From Novosphingobium resinovorum (GTDB lineage Bacteria; Pseudomonadota; Alphaproteobacteria; Sphingomonadales; Sphingomonadaceae): a stretch of DNA of 64,000 bases. The notes beneath the pieces were generated by a model. The model was not told where the DNA came from. It did not search any database and was given only the letters and a program-made list of their open reading frames with translations. The stretch covers positions 310,001 through 374,000 of the forward strand of contig NZ_BSFC01000024.1 of assembly GCF_027922145.1 (NCBI RefSeq), written 5' to 3'. Within the stretch, counting starts at the first letter, position 1. Every line of letters starts with the position of its first letter. Shown here in pieces: positions 8,535 to 17,620 of this stretch. The translations under genes were made by a program, and so were the position numbers.

Positions 8535-9443
8535 ATGCGTATCATCTTCATGGGAACGCCCGATTTTGCGGTCCCCGCTCTGGTGGCTCTTGTCGAGGCG
8601 GGGCACGAGGTCGTGGCTGCCTATACGCAGCCACCGCGACCCGGCGGACGGCGGGGCAAGGAACTGACGCCCTCGCCCGTGCAACGGGAAGCCGAAGCGC
8701 GCGGGATCGAAGTGCGCCATCCGGTTTCGCTGAAGGGGGCGGAAGAGCAAGCCGCCTTCGCCGCGCTGGAGGCAGACATTGCCGTCGTCGCGGCTTATGG
8801 GCTGATACTGCCGCAGGCGGTGCTGGATGCGCCGCGCCTCGGGTGCCTCAACATCCATGCCTCGATCCTGCCGCGATGGCGCGGTGCGGCGCCGATCCAG
8901 CGGGCGATTCTGGCGGGCGATCCGACCACGGGGATCACCATTATGCAGATGGAAGCCGGGCTCGATACCGGACCGATGCTGGCGACGCTGCGCACAACGA
9001 TCGACGCGAAGACGGCCGGGGAACTGACCTCCGAACTTGCGGAACGGGGTGCGCAACTGCTGGTCGGCACCCTACGCGACCTCGCCGTTCACCGCGCGGT
9101 GAAGCAGCCGGAGGACGGGGTGACTTACGCGCGCAAGATCGACAAGGCCGAAGCGCGACTCGATTTCACCGCAAGCGCGGTCGACGTGGAGCGCCAGGTG
9201 CGCGCCTTCATGCCCGTGCCGGGCGCGTTCTTCGAACTGGACGGCGAGCGCTACAAGGTGCTGGCGGCGCGGATCGTCGAGGGCTCCGGCGAGGCGGGCA
9301 GCACGCTCGACGATGCCCTGACGGTCGCGTGCGGGGAACAGGCGCTGCAGGTCACCCGCATCCAGCGCGCGGGCAAGCCGACCATGGACGTAGCCGACCT
9401 GCTGCGCGGACGCCCCATTCCGGCAGGCACGAAGCTGGGTTGA
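8535..9443 (+). CDS. fmt: Methionyl-tRNA formyltransferase
   Basis: A 302-residue enzyme that formylates initiator Met-tRNA with 10-formyl-THF. The N-terminal catalytic domain starts [16 protein letters not shown] and holds the active-site Asn/His segment [20 protein letters not shown] and the [12 protein letters not shown] stretch. The C-terminal tRNA-binding domain runs from about residue 205. It is functionally paired with the deformylase encoded about 0.7 kb away on the other strand. Its stop is only 2 bases from the stop of the convergent cupin gene. Confidence 0.94.
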   Translation: MRIIFMGTPDFAVPALVALVEAGHEVVAAYTQPPRPGGRRGKELTPSPVQREAEARGIEVRHPVSLKGAEEQAAFAALEADIAVVAAYGLILPQAVLDAPRLGCLNIHASILPRWRGAAPIQRAILAGDPTTGITIMQMEAGLDTGPMLATLRTTIDAKTAGELTSELAERGAQLLVGTLRDLAVHRAVKQPEDGVTYARKIDKAEARLDFTASAVDVERQVRAFMPVPGAFFELDGERYKVLAARIVEGSGEAGSTLDDALTVACGEQALQVTRIQRAGKPTMDVADLLRGRPIPAGTKLG

Positions 9444-9445
9444 GT

Positions 9446-9970
9446 TCAGGCCTTCTCGGGCATCCGGCGCTGCGGCGGCGCTTCGTCGGCCCAGCGGGCG
9501 TGGCCTTCGCGCAAGGTCGCGGCGGTCTTTTCCCATGCGCTGAGGGGCTTGTCGCGGACGCGGATGTTGAAGCGGTCGGTGCCCCGAAATTCGAGGACTT
9601 CGGCGCCTTCCGGGCCTGCGGTGTAGGCATAGGGCACTTCGGCGCCGACGAAGAAGCCGTCGCCAGCAGCCAGCGTCTCGGTGCCCATGCGGATCGAGCC
9701 GGCGACGATGTAATAGAGGCAATCGCAGTCGTGGCTGTGGAGCGGCAGCGGGAAACCGCTCTTCACCCATAGCCGCGCGAGGCTCATATCCTCGCGGCGG
9801 TAGGGGACGTCGGCATATTCGCCCCTCACCTGCATCGCCTCCATCAGCAATGGCTGGGCGGCGACGAGGTTGGGCGTGTCACCCTCGTAAGTCATGCAGT
9901 CGCACTCTTCCAGCGCGGGAGCGTCAGCGCCGCGGAAGATCTGGAAGCGGGGCTCTTTGTTCTCGGCCAT
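9446..9970 (-). CDS. Cupin-domain protein
   Basis: A 174-residue single-cupin protein. The metal-site motifs are visible: PLHSHDCDCLYYIVAGSIRMG (motif 1 with its two His) and the later GDGFFVGAEVPYAYTAG (motif 2). ATG 9970 is preceded by a strong ribosome site (GGGAAAGGAG), which fixes the start; the frame is open much further upstream but antisense to truA. Substrate unknown. It is inserted in reverse orientation between fmt and truA, which often lie together in the same direction. Confidence 0.75.
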   Translation of the reverse strand: MAENKEPRFQIFRGADAPALEECDCMTYEGDTPNLVAAQPLLMEAMQVRGEYADVPYRREDMSLARLWVKSGFPLPLHSHDCDCLYYIVAGSIRMGTETLAAGDGFFVGAEVPYAYTAGPEGAEVLEFRGTDRFNIRVRDKPLSAWEKTAATLREGHARWADEAPPQRRMPEKA

Positions 9971-10066
9971 GGCAGGCTCCTTTCCCGGTGAGCGGATGGT
10001 GACACCGGATGCGCAGGACGCCAAGCCCATTGCGCGGCGGCACCAGTCCTGTATCGGCGGGGCGAA

Positions 10067-10813
10067 ATGACCCGTTTTGCGCTCACTCTCGAATTCGACG
10101 GCAGCCCGTTCATGGGGCTGCAGCGGCAAGCCCATGGTCCCTCGGTGCAGCAATCGGTCGAGGATGCGGCTTTCATGGTCACCGGCGAGCGCGCCATCAT
10201 GCACGCGGCCGGGCGCACCGATGCCGGAGTCCACGCGCTCGGAATGCGCGCCCATATCGACATCGCGAAGCCGTTCGAGGCGTATAAACTGCTGGGGGCA
10301 CTCAACGACAGGTTGCGGCCTCATCCGATCGCGGTCCTGTCCTGCGAGGTCGTGCCGGACGACTGGCACGCGCGGTTTTCCTGCGTCGGCCGCGCTTATA
10401 TCTACCGCATCGCCAATCGACGCGCGCCGCTGACGCTGGAGAGGGGCAAGGCATGGATGGTGCCCAAGCCGCTCGATGCCGATGCTATGCATCGTGCCGC
10501 GCAGATACTTGTGGGACTGCACGATTTCACCACGTTCCGTTCGGCGCATTGCCAGTCGAGTTCGCCGCTCAAGACGCTCGACCGGCTGGAAGTGCGACGC
10601 GAAGGCGAGATGGTGCTGATCGAGGCGGAAGCGCGCAGCTTCCTGCATCATCAGGTGCGCTCGATGGTCGGCTGCCTCGCACTCGTCGGCATGGGACGGT
10701 GGAGCGAGGAGGATCTGCGCGAGGCGCTCGCGGCGCGCGATCGCCGGAAGCTCGGCCTAAATGCACCGCCGGACGGGCTCTACTTCGTCCGGGCGGTCTA
10801 TCCCGAGGCGTGA
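10067..10813 (+). CDS. truA: tRNA pseudouridine(38-40) synthase TruA
   Basis: A 248-residue enzyme of normal length. The catalytic Asp is in [11 protein letters not shown]; the [10 protein letters not shown] and [11 protein letters not shown] segments are also conserved. It converts uridines 38-40 of the anticodon arm to pseudouridine. It starts at ATG 10067. Downstream it converges with a secreted protein gene with a 19-base gap. Confidence 0.94.
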   Translation: MTRFALTLEFDGSPFMGLQRQAHGPSVQQSVEDAAFMVTGERAIMHAAGRTDAGVHALGMRAHIDIAKPFEAYKLLGALNDRLRPHPIAVLSCEVVPDDWHARFSCVGRAYIYRIANRRAPLTLERGKAWMVPKPLDADAMHRAAQILVGLHDFTTFRSAHCQSSSPLKTLDRLEVRREGEMVLIEAEARSFLHHQVRSMVGCLALVGMGRWSEEDLREALAARDRRKLGLNAPPDGLYFVRAVYPEA

Positions 10814-10832
10814 ACCGGCCGAGCAGAACGCC

Positions 10833-11498
10833 TCAATAGATCGGATCGATAGACCAGCCGGTCAGCTTCAGCATCGCCAATCCGATGTCGCGCACTTTGC
10901 CGATGCGGGGGCTCCACGCCTTATCGAAGCGGTAGCCCTTGGCGTCGACCGCCTCAAGCACCCATTCCGCGCCATCCGTACCCAGCGGATCGGCAATGCC
11001 GCATTCCTTGAGGACAGGCCGACGGTTCGCGACCGAGGATGCCTCTGTCAGCCGCGATCCCGACAATACAGCTTGCAGCATGGCGGCTTCCTCCTTGCGC
11101 AACGGACGATCGAGGACCGGGCCGGGCACACCGGGGTCATAGCCGCCCCGTCCCGTCAGCGCGGTCGCGACCAGCTGCGGTGCCGCTGTCCCCAGCCCCA
11201 TCACACGCACTACTACGGGTGCATGGAAGCTTCGTAGCCAGGTAAAACGGATCACGCTGCCCGATGCGTTGCCGGTGCCCGCCATTTCCGCAAGCGACGG
11301 CTCCTTTGCCGCGTACAGGAAGCGTGAATACCATTCCCGCTCGAACGCACTGAGCTGTGCCGCGCTTCGGACCTTGCCCTGATGCCGACATTGCGGGATC
11401 TGCTCACTCAGCGAAGCCGGGAAATAAACCGGAACGCCGCTCACCGCTAAGCCCTGCGCCGCCAACAGCAAGGGAACCGTGAATATCATCCCAGCCAT
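10833..11498 (-). CDS. Secreted protein of unknown function
   Basis: I chose ATG 11498 (221 residues, MAGMIFTVPLLLAAQGLAVSG) because it follows a GGTGGAG ribosome site and begins with a signal peptide; the frame is open to 11564 but those codons lie in a terminator. The mature part has segments such as EREWYSRFLYAAKEPSLAEM and CGIADPLGTDGAEWVLEAVD but no motif I recognise. It follows the cobS-like gene in the same direction, separated from it by a strong terminator, so it is probably expressed on its own. Confidence 0.55.
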   Translation of the reverse strand: MAGMIFTVPLLLAAQGLAVSGVPVYFPASLSEQIPQCRHQGKVRSAAQLSAFEREWYSRFLYAAKEPSLAEMAGTGNASGSVIRFTWLRSFHAPVVVRVMGLGTAAPQLVATALTGRGGYDPGVPGPVLDRPLRKEEAAMLQAVLSGSRLTEASSVANRRPVLKECGIADPLGTDGAEWVLEAVDAKGYRFDKAWSPRIGKVRDIGLAMLKLTGWSIDPIY

Positions 11499-11520
11499 TT
11501 CAATCTCCACCGGTGACATG

Positions 11521-11560
11521 AAAAAACGGGCGCACTCCCTTGGGAGCACGCCCGTTTTTT
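11521..11560. terminator. Bidirectional-type intrinsic terminator downstream of the cobS-like gene
   Basis: A stem of about 19 pairs with two internal mismatches: AAAAAACGGGCGCACTCCC pairs with the arm ending CACGCCCGTTTTTT. It has T runs on both strands. It ends transcription of the minus-strand AAA+ gene whose stop is at 11583. Confidence 0.88.
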
Positions 11561-11582
11561 GCATCTTCGAACACCTTCAGGC

Positions 11583-12572
11583 TTACGCCTTGGCGACGAC
11601 GCTTTCCGGCAAATCCTGCCCGAATACGCGCTGGTAGTATTCGGCCACCAGCATGCGCTCGGTCTCGTCGCACTTGTTGAGGAACGAGAGGCGGAAGGCA
11701 AAGCCGACGTCGTTGAAGATCGCCGCGTTCTGTGCCCAGGTGATGACCGTGCGCGGGCTCATCACCGTCGAGATATCGCCGTTCATGAAGCCTTGGCGCG
11801 AGAAGTCCGCGACCTTGACCATGTTGGCGATCACCGACTTGTCGATCTGCGGCACCTTCGCGGCGACGATGCCGGTCTCGGTGGCGTGGGGCAGGTAGTT
11901 GAGCGCCACCACCAGGTTCCAGCGGTCCATCTGGCCCTGGTTGATCTGCTGCGTGCCATGATACAGGCCCGAGGTGTCGCCCAGACCCACCGTGTTGGCG
12001 GTCGCGAACAGGCGAAAGTGCTTGTCCGGACGGATCACGCGGTTCTGGTCGAGCAGGGTCAGCTTGCCCTCGGTTTCGAGGATGCGCTGGATCACGAACA
12101 TCACGTCCGGACGGCCCGCGTCGTATTCGTCGAACACCAGCGCGACAGGGTGCTGCAGTGCCCATGGCAACAGGCCCTCGCGGAACTCGGTCACCTGCAT
12201 GCCGCCGCGCAGGACGATGGCGTCGCGGCCGATCAGGTCGATGCGGCTGATGTGGGCGTCGAGGTTGATGCGGATGCACGGCCACTTGAGGCGCGCCGCG
12301 ACCTGTTCGATGTGCGTCGACTTGCCGGTGCCGTGGTAGCCCTGCACCATCACGCGGCGGTTGTAGGCGAAGCCCGCCAGGATCGCGAGCGTGGTGTCCG
12401 GGTCGAACACGTAAGTCTCGTCGAGGTCGGGGACGCGCTCGTCGGCCACGGAGAAGGCCGGGACCTTCATGTTGATGTCGATCCCGAAGGTCTCGCGCAC
12501 GTCGAGTTCGATGTCGGGAGCGGCCAGTACGGTGGCGTCGCGATTCTCGGTCTGGGTCTTGGAGTCAGTCAT
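11583..12572 (-). CDS. cobS: AAA+ ATPase, cobaltochelatase CobS-like
   Basis: A 329-residue AAA+ protein that matches CobS in length. The Walker A motif is [15 protein letters not shown], Walker B is [10 protein letters not shown], and the sensor region reads [17 protein letters not shown]. CobS with CobT powers cobalt insertion by CobN in aerobic cobalamin synthesis. The start is ATG 12572 (MTDSKTQ); 13 further codons upstream are open but lack support. No cobT follows: a terminator comes 23 bases after the stop and then an unrelated gene. Many alphaproteobacteria keep cobS/cobT-like pairs outside B12 clusters, so an MoxR-like role is possible. Confidence 0.8.
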   Translation of the reverse strand: MTDSKTQTENRDATVLAAPDIELDVRETFGIDINMKVPAFSVADERVPDLDETYVFDPDTTLAILAGFAYNRRVMVQGYHGTGKSTHIEQVAARLKWPCIRINLDAHISRIDLIGRDAIVLRGGMQVTEFREGLLPWALQHPVALVFDEYDAGRPDVMFVIQRILETEGKLTLLDQNRVIRPDKHFRLFATANTVGLGDTSGLYHGTQQINQGQMDRWNLVVALNYLPHATETGIVAAKVPQIDKSVIANMVKVADFSRQGFMNGDISTVMSPRTVITWAQNAAIFNDVGFAFRLSFLNKCDETERMLVAEYYQRVFGQDLPESVVAKA

Positions 12573-12635
12573 CGTAGGGCATCGCGTATAGGACCGGCCG
12601 CTGCATCGCAATAAGGTTTGGGTGACTTGCCTTGC

Positions 12636-13352
12636 TCAACTCGCGCATTTGGGAGGGAGGCTGAACAGATCGACGAAGCGCTGGACCAGCGATGGGTCGC
12701 CTTCGATCCGCAGTGCCTGAACCTCCTCGCGCGGCCACTTGCCGTAGAATACCGCGAGGAAAGGGAAACCGCCTTCGGCCGCGAAGACCAGATCGGGGTC
12801 CGGATCGCCATTGCTGGAGGGATGGATCGCCAGTTCGCCCTGCCCCAGCCGCCCGGTGAATTTGCTGACACCCACCTCGAAGCGCACCGTAAGTGCCAGA
12901 TCGCCGATCCGCTCGGGATGGATCATCGTGCGCAGCGAGAGCATCAGCGAGACCGGCGTGATCGGCAGCGTGGGATCGTGGAGGGTCGAGCGCACCGCCC
13001 ATCGCCCCAGTTCCTGCATGACGGGCTCCAGCGCCAGGCCCCATTCGGTGAGTCGATAGACCTGTACCGAAGCGGGCGGCGGCAGCACTTCGCGCGTGAC
13101 GATACCCGTCCCTTCGAGGCTCTCCAGCCGCTCGGTCAGCGTCTTGGCGCTCAGGCCCGGCAGTTCGGCGCGGATCTCGGAGAAACGGCGCGGGCCGAGC
13201 ATCATCTCGCGTATGATCGGCAGCGACCAGCGTTCGCCGATGAGTTCCATCGCGAAAGCCGCCCCGCAGGCATCCCCATACCAGCGGCCATGTGCGCGTT
13301 TCACACTATCCGTCGCGCTTTCCGAACGTATGGTTTCTTTTTGTGACTTCAT
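12636..13352 (-). CDS. HxlR-family transcriptional regulator
   Basis: A 238-residue regulator. The N-terminal half is an HxlR winged helix (FAMELIGERWSLPIIREMMLGPRRFSEIRAELPGLSAKTLTERL). The C-terminal part (about 120-238) resembles a sterol-carrier-like effector domain seen in some longer HxlR proteins. HxlR regulators usually sense electrophiles or oxidants. It diverges from the VOC/GST operon with 70 bases between the starts and so is the likely regulator of that operon and of itself. Confidence 0.85.
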   Translation of the reverse strand: MKSQKETIRSESATDSVKRAHGRWYGDACGAAFAMELIGERWSLPIIREMMLGPRRFSEIRAELPGLSAKTLTERLESLEGTGIVTREVLPPPASVQVYRLTEWGLALEPVMQELGRWAVRSTLHDPTLPITPVSLMLSLRTMIHPERIGDLALTVRFEVGVSKFTGRLGQGELAIHPSSNGDPDPDLVFAAEGGFPFLAVFYGKWPREEVQALRIEGDPSLVQRFVDLFSLPPKCAS

Positions 13353-13370
13353 GGTTGCTTTTAGTTACCA
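13352..13370. promoter_or_regulatory. Candidate HxlR operator at the regulator's own start
   Basis: TGGTTGCTTTTAGTTACCA is an imperfect 19-base dyad (6 of 8 arm positions pair). It overlaps the first base of the hxlR start codon and lies in the shared divergent control region. Known HxlR operators contain GTTAC/GTAAC-like half-sites, which resemble the GTTACCA arm. The assignment is inference. Confidence 0.35.
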
Positions 13371-13422
13371 CTGAGGTCAGGTTCGGGCAAGAGGCGATTC
13401 GCCCTTCTGAAGGAGAGAGCAG

Positions 13423-13851
13423 ATGGCACGCATGATCTTCGTGAACCTCCCCGTCACCGATCTGGAGCGCTCCAAGGCGTTCTACACCGCGCTAGGCTTC
13501 ACCAACGAGCCGCGCTTCACTGACGACACGGCGGCCTGCATGGTGTGGTCGGAATCCATCTTCGTGATGATCCTGACGCACGACAAATGGCGCACCTTCA
13601 CCGACCGCCCGATCCCCGACACCGGCTCCAGCGAAGTGGCGCTCTGCCTTGCATGTGAAAGCAAGGAAGAGGCCGCGGAGATGAAGGCCAAGGCTGCGGC
13701 GGCAGGCGGCACGCCCGACATCAATCCGCCACAGGACTATGGCTTCATGGTCAGCCACGCCTTCACCGACCTCGACGGGCATGTCTGGGAGACGATGTGG
13801 ATGGACCCTGCCGCCGCCTCGGGGGAAATGGAAATCCCGACCACGGCGTGA
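13423..13851 (+). CDS. VOC-family protein (glyoxalase/bleomycin-resistance fold)
   Basis: A 142-residue single-chain VOC protein starting MARMIFVNLPVTDLERSKAFYTALGF, the usual first beta-alpha-beta unit, and ending with HVWETMWMDP, where the last metal-ligand Glu of the fold normally lies. A strong ribosome site (GAAGGAGAGAG) precedes ATG 13423. It is the first gene of the operon opposite hxlR. The substrate is unknown; such proteins often act as small dioxygenases, glyoxalases or binding proteins. Confidence 0.85.
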   Translation: MARMIFVNLPVTDLERSKAFYTALGFTNEPRFTDDTAACMVWSESIFVMILTHDKWRTFTDRPIPDTGSSEVALCLACESKEEAAEMKAKAAAAGGTPDINPPQDYGFMVSHAFTDLDGHVWETMWMDPAAASGEMEIPTTA

Positions 13852-13879
13852 CATAAAGAAACGGGAGAGGGAGAAGACG

Positions 13880-14584
13880 ATGCCTATCGATCCGACCTCA
13901 CAGATAGAGATCACCGCCTACGAATGGGTGCCCTCCTTCGCGCAGGGGCAGGTCCGCGACTTGCGCCCGCGCTGGGCCTGCGAGGAATACGCCCTGCCCT
14001 ACAAGGTGCGCCTGATCAGCGCGATCGAGCGTCCCGAATGGTACTATGACGACCAGCCCTGGGGGCAGGTGCCCTTCGTCCGTGACGGCGAGGTCGGGAT
14101 ATTCGAAAGCGGCGCAACGCTCATCCATCTCGCCGAGAAGGCGGGCGCCCTGCCTCCGACCGGCTCGCAGGAACGGGCAAAAGTCCTGAGTTGGTTGTTC
14201 GGCGCGTTCAACTCGATCGAGCCTTTCGTGATGGAGTTCGTCAACTGCACGTTCTTCTCGCGCAAGGAGGACTGGGCGCCGCTGCGCCGTCCTTCCCTCA
14301 CTACCGCGCTGGAAGGCCGCCTAAAGCGCCTCGAAACGGCGCTGGGCGACGACGAGTGGCTGGCCGGGGACTTCTCGATCGCCGATATCGCGATGACCAC
14401 GATCCTGCGCGCCATCCCCGACCCGTCCGTGCTGGCGCCGACGCCCGCGCTCGCGGCGTACGTCGAACGCGGCACGGCTCGCCCGGCATTCCAGCGTGCG
14501 CTGGAGGCGCAACTCGCGCCTTTCGCCGAGCATGATCCGAAGACCAAAGCCAAGGCCGAAAACCCTGCCAAGGAAGGAGTCTGA
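13880..14584 (+). CDS. Glutathione S-transferase-like protein (first of three)
   Basis: A 234-residue protein with the two-domain GST layout. The thioredoxin-like half has QVPFVRDGEVGIFESGATLIHL (the PF of this segment precedes the glutathione-binding ES), and the helical half has DEWLAGDFSIADIAMTTIL, the N-capping box motif of GSTs. The start at ATG 13880 lies 28 bases after the VOC gene. The C-terminal tail is Lys/Ala/Glu rich. It presumably conjugates or isomerises an electrophile with glutathione. Confidence 0.83.
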   Translation: MPIDPTSQIEITAYEWVPSFAQGQVRDLRPRWACEEYALPYKVRLISAIERPEWYYDDQPWGQVPFVRDGEVGIFESGATLIHLAEKAGALPPTGSQERAKVLSWLFGAFNSIEPFVMEFVNCTFFSRKEDWAPLRRPSLTTALEGRLKRLETALGDDEWLAGDFSIADIAMTTILRAIPDPSVLAPTPALAAYVERGTARPAFQRALEAQLAPFAEHDPKTKAKAENPAKEGV

Positions 14585-14585
14585 C

Positions 14586-14957
14586 ATGACCTACGTAGAA
14601 GGTTTCGTGATCGCCGTCCCCAAGGCGAACAAGGACAAGTTCATCGCTCACGCCGAAATGGGCGACGCCGTCTTCATGGAGCACGGCGCCACCCGCGTCC
14701 TCGAATGCTGGCAGGACGACGTGCCCGAAGGCAAGCAGACCGACTTCTTCCGCGCGGTGGAGTGCAAGGAGGACGAGGCGGTGGTCTTCTCGTGGATCGA
14801 ATGGCCCGACAAGGCGACTCGCGAAAAGGGCATGGCTGCGGTCATGGACGCGATGAACACCGACCCGCGCATGGATCCGGAGAAGAACCCCATGCCTTTC
14901 GACGGCATGCGCATGATCTACGGCGGCTTCCAGCCCGTCGTCACGCTGGGAGGCTGA
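14586..14957 (+). CDS. DUF1428 family protein
   Basis: A 123-residue protein starting MTYVEGFVIAVPKANKDKF and containing FFRAVECKEDEAVVFSWIEWP, both hallmarks of DUF1428 (a dimeric ferredoxin-like alpha/beta barrel). Function unknown. It begins one base after the preceding GST stop and ends 3 bases before the next gene, so it is firmly within the operon. Confidence 0.85.
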   Translation: MTYVEGFVIAVPKANKDKFIAHAEMGDAVFMEHGATRVLECWQDDVPEGKQTDFFRAVECKEDEAVVFSWIEWPDKATREKGMAAVMDAMNTDPRMDPEKNPMPFDGMRMIYGGFQPVVTLGG

Positions 14958-14960
14958 GCC

Positions 14961-15785
14961 ATGGGCAACCCTGTAGGCAGCTTCATCTGGTACGAGCTGA
15001 TGACCAGCGATTCCGACGCCGCGGCCGCCTTCTACGGCAGTGTCGTCGGCTGGAAGATCGGCGCCAACGTCATGCCGGAAATGACCGGCGATTCCGGCAT
15101 GGACTACCGCATGATCGAGCGCATCGATGGCGGCGGCGCGGGCTGCGGCTATACCGGCGGCGTCTTCGCACTCGACGACGAGATGATCGGACAGGGCGCT
15201 AGCCCCGCGTGGATGGGCTACATTTACGTCCCCAACGTCGATGCAAAAGTGGCCGAGATCACGGCTGAGGGCGGCGCCATCCACGTCCCCGCCACCACCA
15301 TGGAAGGCGTCGGCCGCTTCGCCATGGTGACCGACCCGCAGGGCGCCGCGTTCTACGTGATGACGCCGGAACCGCCCGCCGACGATCCCGACGCCACCAG
15401 CGACGTGTTCAGCGTGGACAAGCCGCAGACGGTGCGCTGGAACGAACTCGTCACGCCGGACGACGATGCGGCGGTGGCGTTCTATACGAAGCACTTCGGC
15501 TGGGCCCAGCAAGGCGCGATGCCGATGGGGCCGCTCGGCGACTACCGCTTCCTCCAGCTGGAGGACGTGCAGATCGGCGCGGTTATGAAGCAGGCTGATT
15601 TCATGCCGGTGCCAGGCTGGACCTACTACATCGGCGTGGACGATATTGACCGCGCACTGACCGCAGTAAAGGACGGCGGCGGCAAGCCTATGGGCGATCC
15701 GCAGCAGATCCCCACCGGCGAATACACCGTCCACGCCTTCGATCCGCAAGGCGCCTACTTCGGCCTCGTCGGGCCGCGCAGATAA
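14961..15785 (+). CDS. Two-domain VOC-family protein
   Basis: A 274-residue protein made of two VOC units, about residues 8-125 and 140-270. Each starts with an aromatic-rich strand and an AFYGSVVGWK or AFYTKHFGWA helix. It resembles the 27 kDa antigen Cfp30B/hydroxylase-like group of VOC proteins. Its start follows DUF1428 by 3 bases. The second half is followed by 71 bases before the next gene, the largest gap in the operon. Confidence 0.85.
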   Translation: MGNPVGSFIWYELMTSDSDAAAAFYGSVVGWKIGANVMPEMTGDSGMDYRMIERIDGGGAGCGYTGGVFALDDEMIGQGASPAWMGYIYVPNVDAKVAEITAEGGAIHVPATTMEGVGRFAMVTDPQGAAFYVMTPEPPADDPDATSDVFSVDKPQTVRWNELVTPDDDAAVAFYTKHFGWAQQGAMPMGPLGDYRFLQLEDVQIGAVMKQADFMPVPGWTYYIGVDDIDRALTAVKDGGGKPMGDPQQIPTGEYTVHAFDPQGAYFGLVGPRR

Positions 15786-15856
15786 CCGGGCGGACGGTGA
15801 TTGACGCCGTCCATTCGTTCCATCAATGTTCCACCCTCATCTAAGGGAGAATCCCG

Positions 15857-16483
15857 ATGGCCGACTACACCTTCTTCACCAACCCGATGTCGCGCGGACA
15901 GATCGCCCGCTGGGCGCTGCACGAGGCCGGGGCGGACTACGAACAGGTTCTCGTCGACTGGAAGGACAAGCCCGCCGCGTTCCTAGACGCCAACCCGATG
16001 GCCAAGGTGCCGACGCTGATCCACCATGCCGACGACGGCGACCGCGTCATCACCGAGGCCGCCGCGATCTGCCTCTACCTGGCGGAGATGAACCCGGAAG
16101 CGCACCTGCTTCCCAACGACGGCGAGATGGCGGACTACTACCGCTGGACCTTCTTCGCCTCCGGCCCGATCGAGCAGGCGATCACCTCGCGCGCGCTCAA
16201 GTTCGAGCCGACGCCGCAGCAGGAGATGATGGCCGGCTGGGGCAGTTTCGAACGCACCCTCGCCGCCATCGAGGAAAAGCTGGCCGAGGACGACTGGGTC
16301 TGCGGCACCCGCTTCACCATGGCCGACGTCTATGTCGGCAGCGCGATCGACTGGGGCATGACCTTCGGCATCATCCCGCCGCTGCCCCCGCTCGTCGCTT
16401 ACGCCGAACGTTGTCAGGAACGCCCCGCCTACCGCACGGCCAAGGGCATCGACGGCAAGCTGATAGAGGAGATGAAGAAATGA
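15857..16483 (+). CDS. Glutathione S-transferase (second of three)
   Basis: A 208-residue GST. The N-terminal domain holds FTNPMSRGQIARWALHEAGA, where Ser/Arg occupy the glutathione-activating position, then NPMAKVPTLI with the cis-proline and the ITEAAAICLYLAE segment. The helical domain has WVCGTRFTMADVYVG. An AAGGGAGAATCCC ribosome site precedes ATG 15857. It overlaps the next gene by 4 bases (ATGA). Confidence 0.88.
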   Translation: MADYTFFTNPMSRGQIARWALHEAGADYEQVLVDWKDKPAAFLDANPMAKVPTLIHHADDGDRVITEAAAICLYLAEMNPEAHLLPNDGEMADYYRWTFFASGPIEQAITSRALKFEPTPQQEMMAGWGSFERTLAAIEEKLAEDDWVCGTRFTMADVYVGSAIDWGMTFGIIPPLPPLVAYAERCQERPAYRTAKGIDGKLIEEMKK

Positions 16484-16959
16484 CGGCCAAAAACCGGATC
16501 TGCCTCTGGTACGACGGCACCGCCGAGGACGCTGCGAACTTCTACGCCACCGTCTTCCCCGACACCCGCGTCGATTCCGTCCAGCGCGCGCCCGCCGATT
16601 ATCCTGACGGCAAGCAGGGCAACGTACTTGTCGTCGAATTCACGGTGATGGGGATCGAGTGCATCGGCCTCAATGGCGGGCCGCAGTTCCCGCAGTCGGA
16701 GGCGTTCTCGTTCCAGGTCGCCACCGACACGCAGGAAGAGACCGATCGCTACTGGAACGCCATCGTCGGCAACGCCGGGGCGGAAAGCATGTGCGGCTGG
16801 TGCAAGGACAAGTGGGGCCTCAACTGGCAGATAACCCCGCGCGCCCTCACCGATGCCATGGCGAACCCCGACCGCGCCGCCGCCAAGCGCGCGATGGAAG
16901 CGATGATGACGATGCGCAGGATCGACATCGCCGCGATCGAGGCGGCGGTGAAAGGCTGA
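16480..16959 (+). CDS. PhnB-like VOC protein (3-demethylubiquinone methyltransferase-type domain)
   Basis: A 159-residue protein of the PhnB/COG3865 group: ICLWYDGTAEDAANFYATVFPDT at the start, CIGLNGGPQFPQSEAFSFQV in the middle and GWCKDKWGLNWQITPRAL near the end. These proteins carry a VOC fold; the methyltransferase name is historical. The start ATG 16480 overlaps the previous stop, and the stop overlaps the next ATG (TGATG), so translation is coupled on both sides. Confidence 0.85.
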   Translation: MTAKNRICLWYDGTAEDAANFYATVFPDTRVDSVQRAPADYPDGKQGNVLVVEFTVMGIECIGLNGGPQFPQSEAFSFQVATDTQEETDRYWNAIVGNAGAESMCGWCKDKWGLNWQITPRALTDAMANPDRAAAKRAMEAMMTMRRIDIAAIEAAVKG

Positions 16960-17609
16960 TGCTGGCACTCTACGGCCACCCCTTCTCGTCCTACACCTGG
17001 AAGGCGCAGATCGCGCTGCTGGGATCGGGGCTGGAACATGAGTTCCGCATCGTCGACGGCGATCACCCCGATCATGGCAAGATCGTCGCCATGGCCGGAC
17101 CAGCGGGCAAGTTCCCGGTCCTGCAGGACGGCCAGAACCTGATCTTCGAGGCGACTTCGATCATCGAGCACCTGCAACTGCACCATGTCGAGCCGGATGT
17201 CCTGCTGCCCTCCGATGCCGAAGCGGCGATCGGCGTACGCATGCTCGACCGGGTTTTCGACAACTACGTCATGGGCAACATGCAGGAGGTCGTGAACGAA
17301 CACATTCGCGATGCCGAAAACCCGGACATGACCCGCATCGGCGAAGCGCGGGAACGGCTGGAACGCAGTTACGCCTGGTTGGAGGGCTGGCTTCAGTACT
17401 ACCCGGCGCAAGGCCAGGTTACCCTGATCGAGTGCGCCGCCGCGCCCTCGCTGTTCTACGCCGACTGGGTCCTCCCCATCGCCGACAGCTTTCCGCGCCT
17501 GAAGGCATGGCGCGCCCATCTGCTCGCCTTGCCGCCGGTCAGCACCTGCGTCGAGGCCGCCCGCCCGTACCGCGCGTTCTTCCCTCTTGGCGCGCCTGAT
17601 CGAGATTGA
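16959..17609 (+). CDS. Glutathione S-transferase (third of three)
   Basis: A 216-residue GST. The thioredoxin-like half reads MLALYGHPFSSYTWKAQIAL and KFPVLQDGQNLIFEATSIIEHL (the usual ES is EA here). The helical half reads VTLIECAAAPSLFYADW. The replacement of the conserved acidic/Ser position suggests altered glutathione binding or a different thiol. It shares a base with the previous stop codon and is 11 bases upstream of the last gene of the operon. Confidence 0.85.
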   Translation: MLALYGHPFSSYTWKAQIALLGSGLEHEFRIVDGDHPDHGKIVAMAGPAGKFPVLQDGQNLIFEATSIIEHLQLHHVEPDVLLPSDAEAAIGVRMLDRVFDNYVMGNMQEVVNEHIRDAENPDMTRIGEARERLERSYAWLEGWLQYYPAQGQVTLIECAAAPSLFYADWVLPIADSFPRLKAWRAHLLALPPVSTCVEAARPYRAFFPLGAPDRD

Positions 17610-17620
17610 GGAGAACAACG

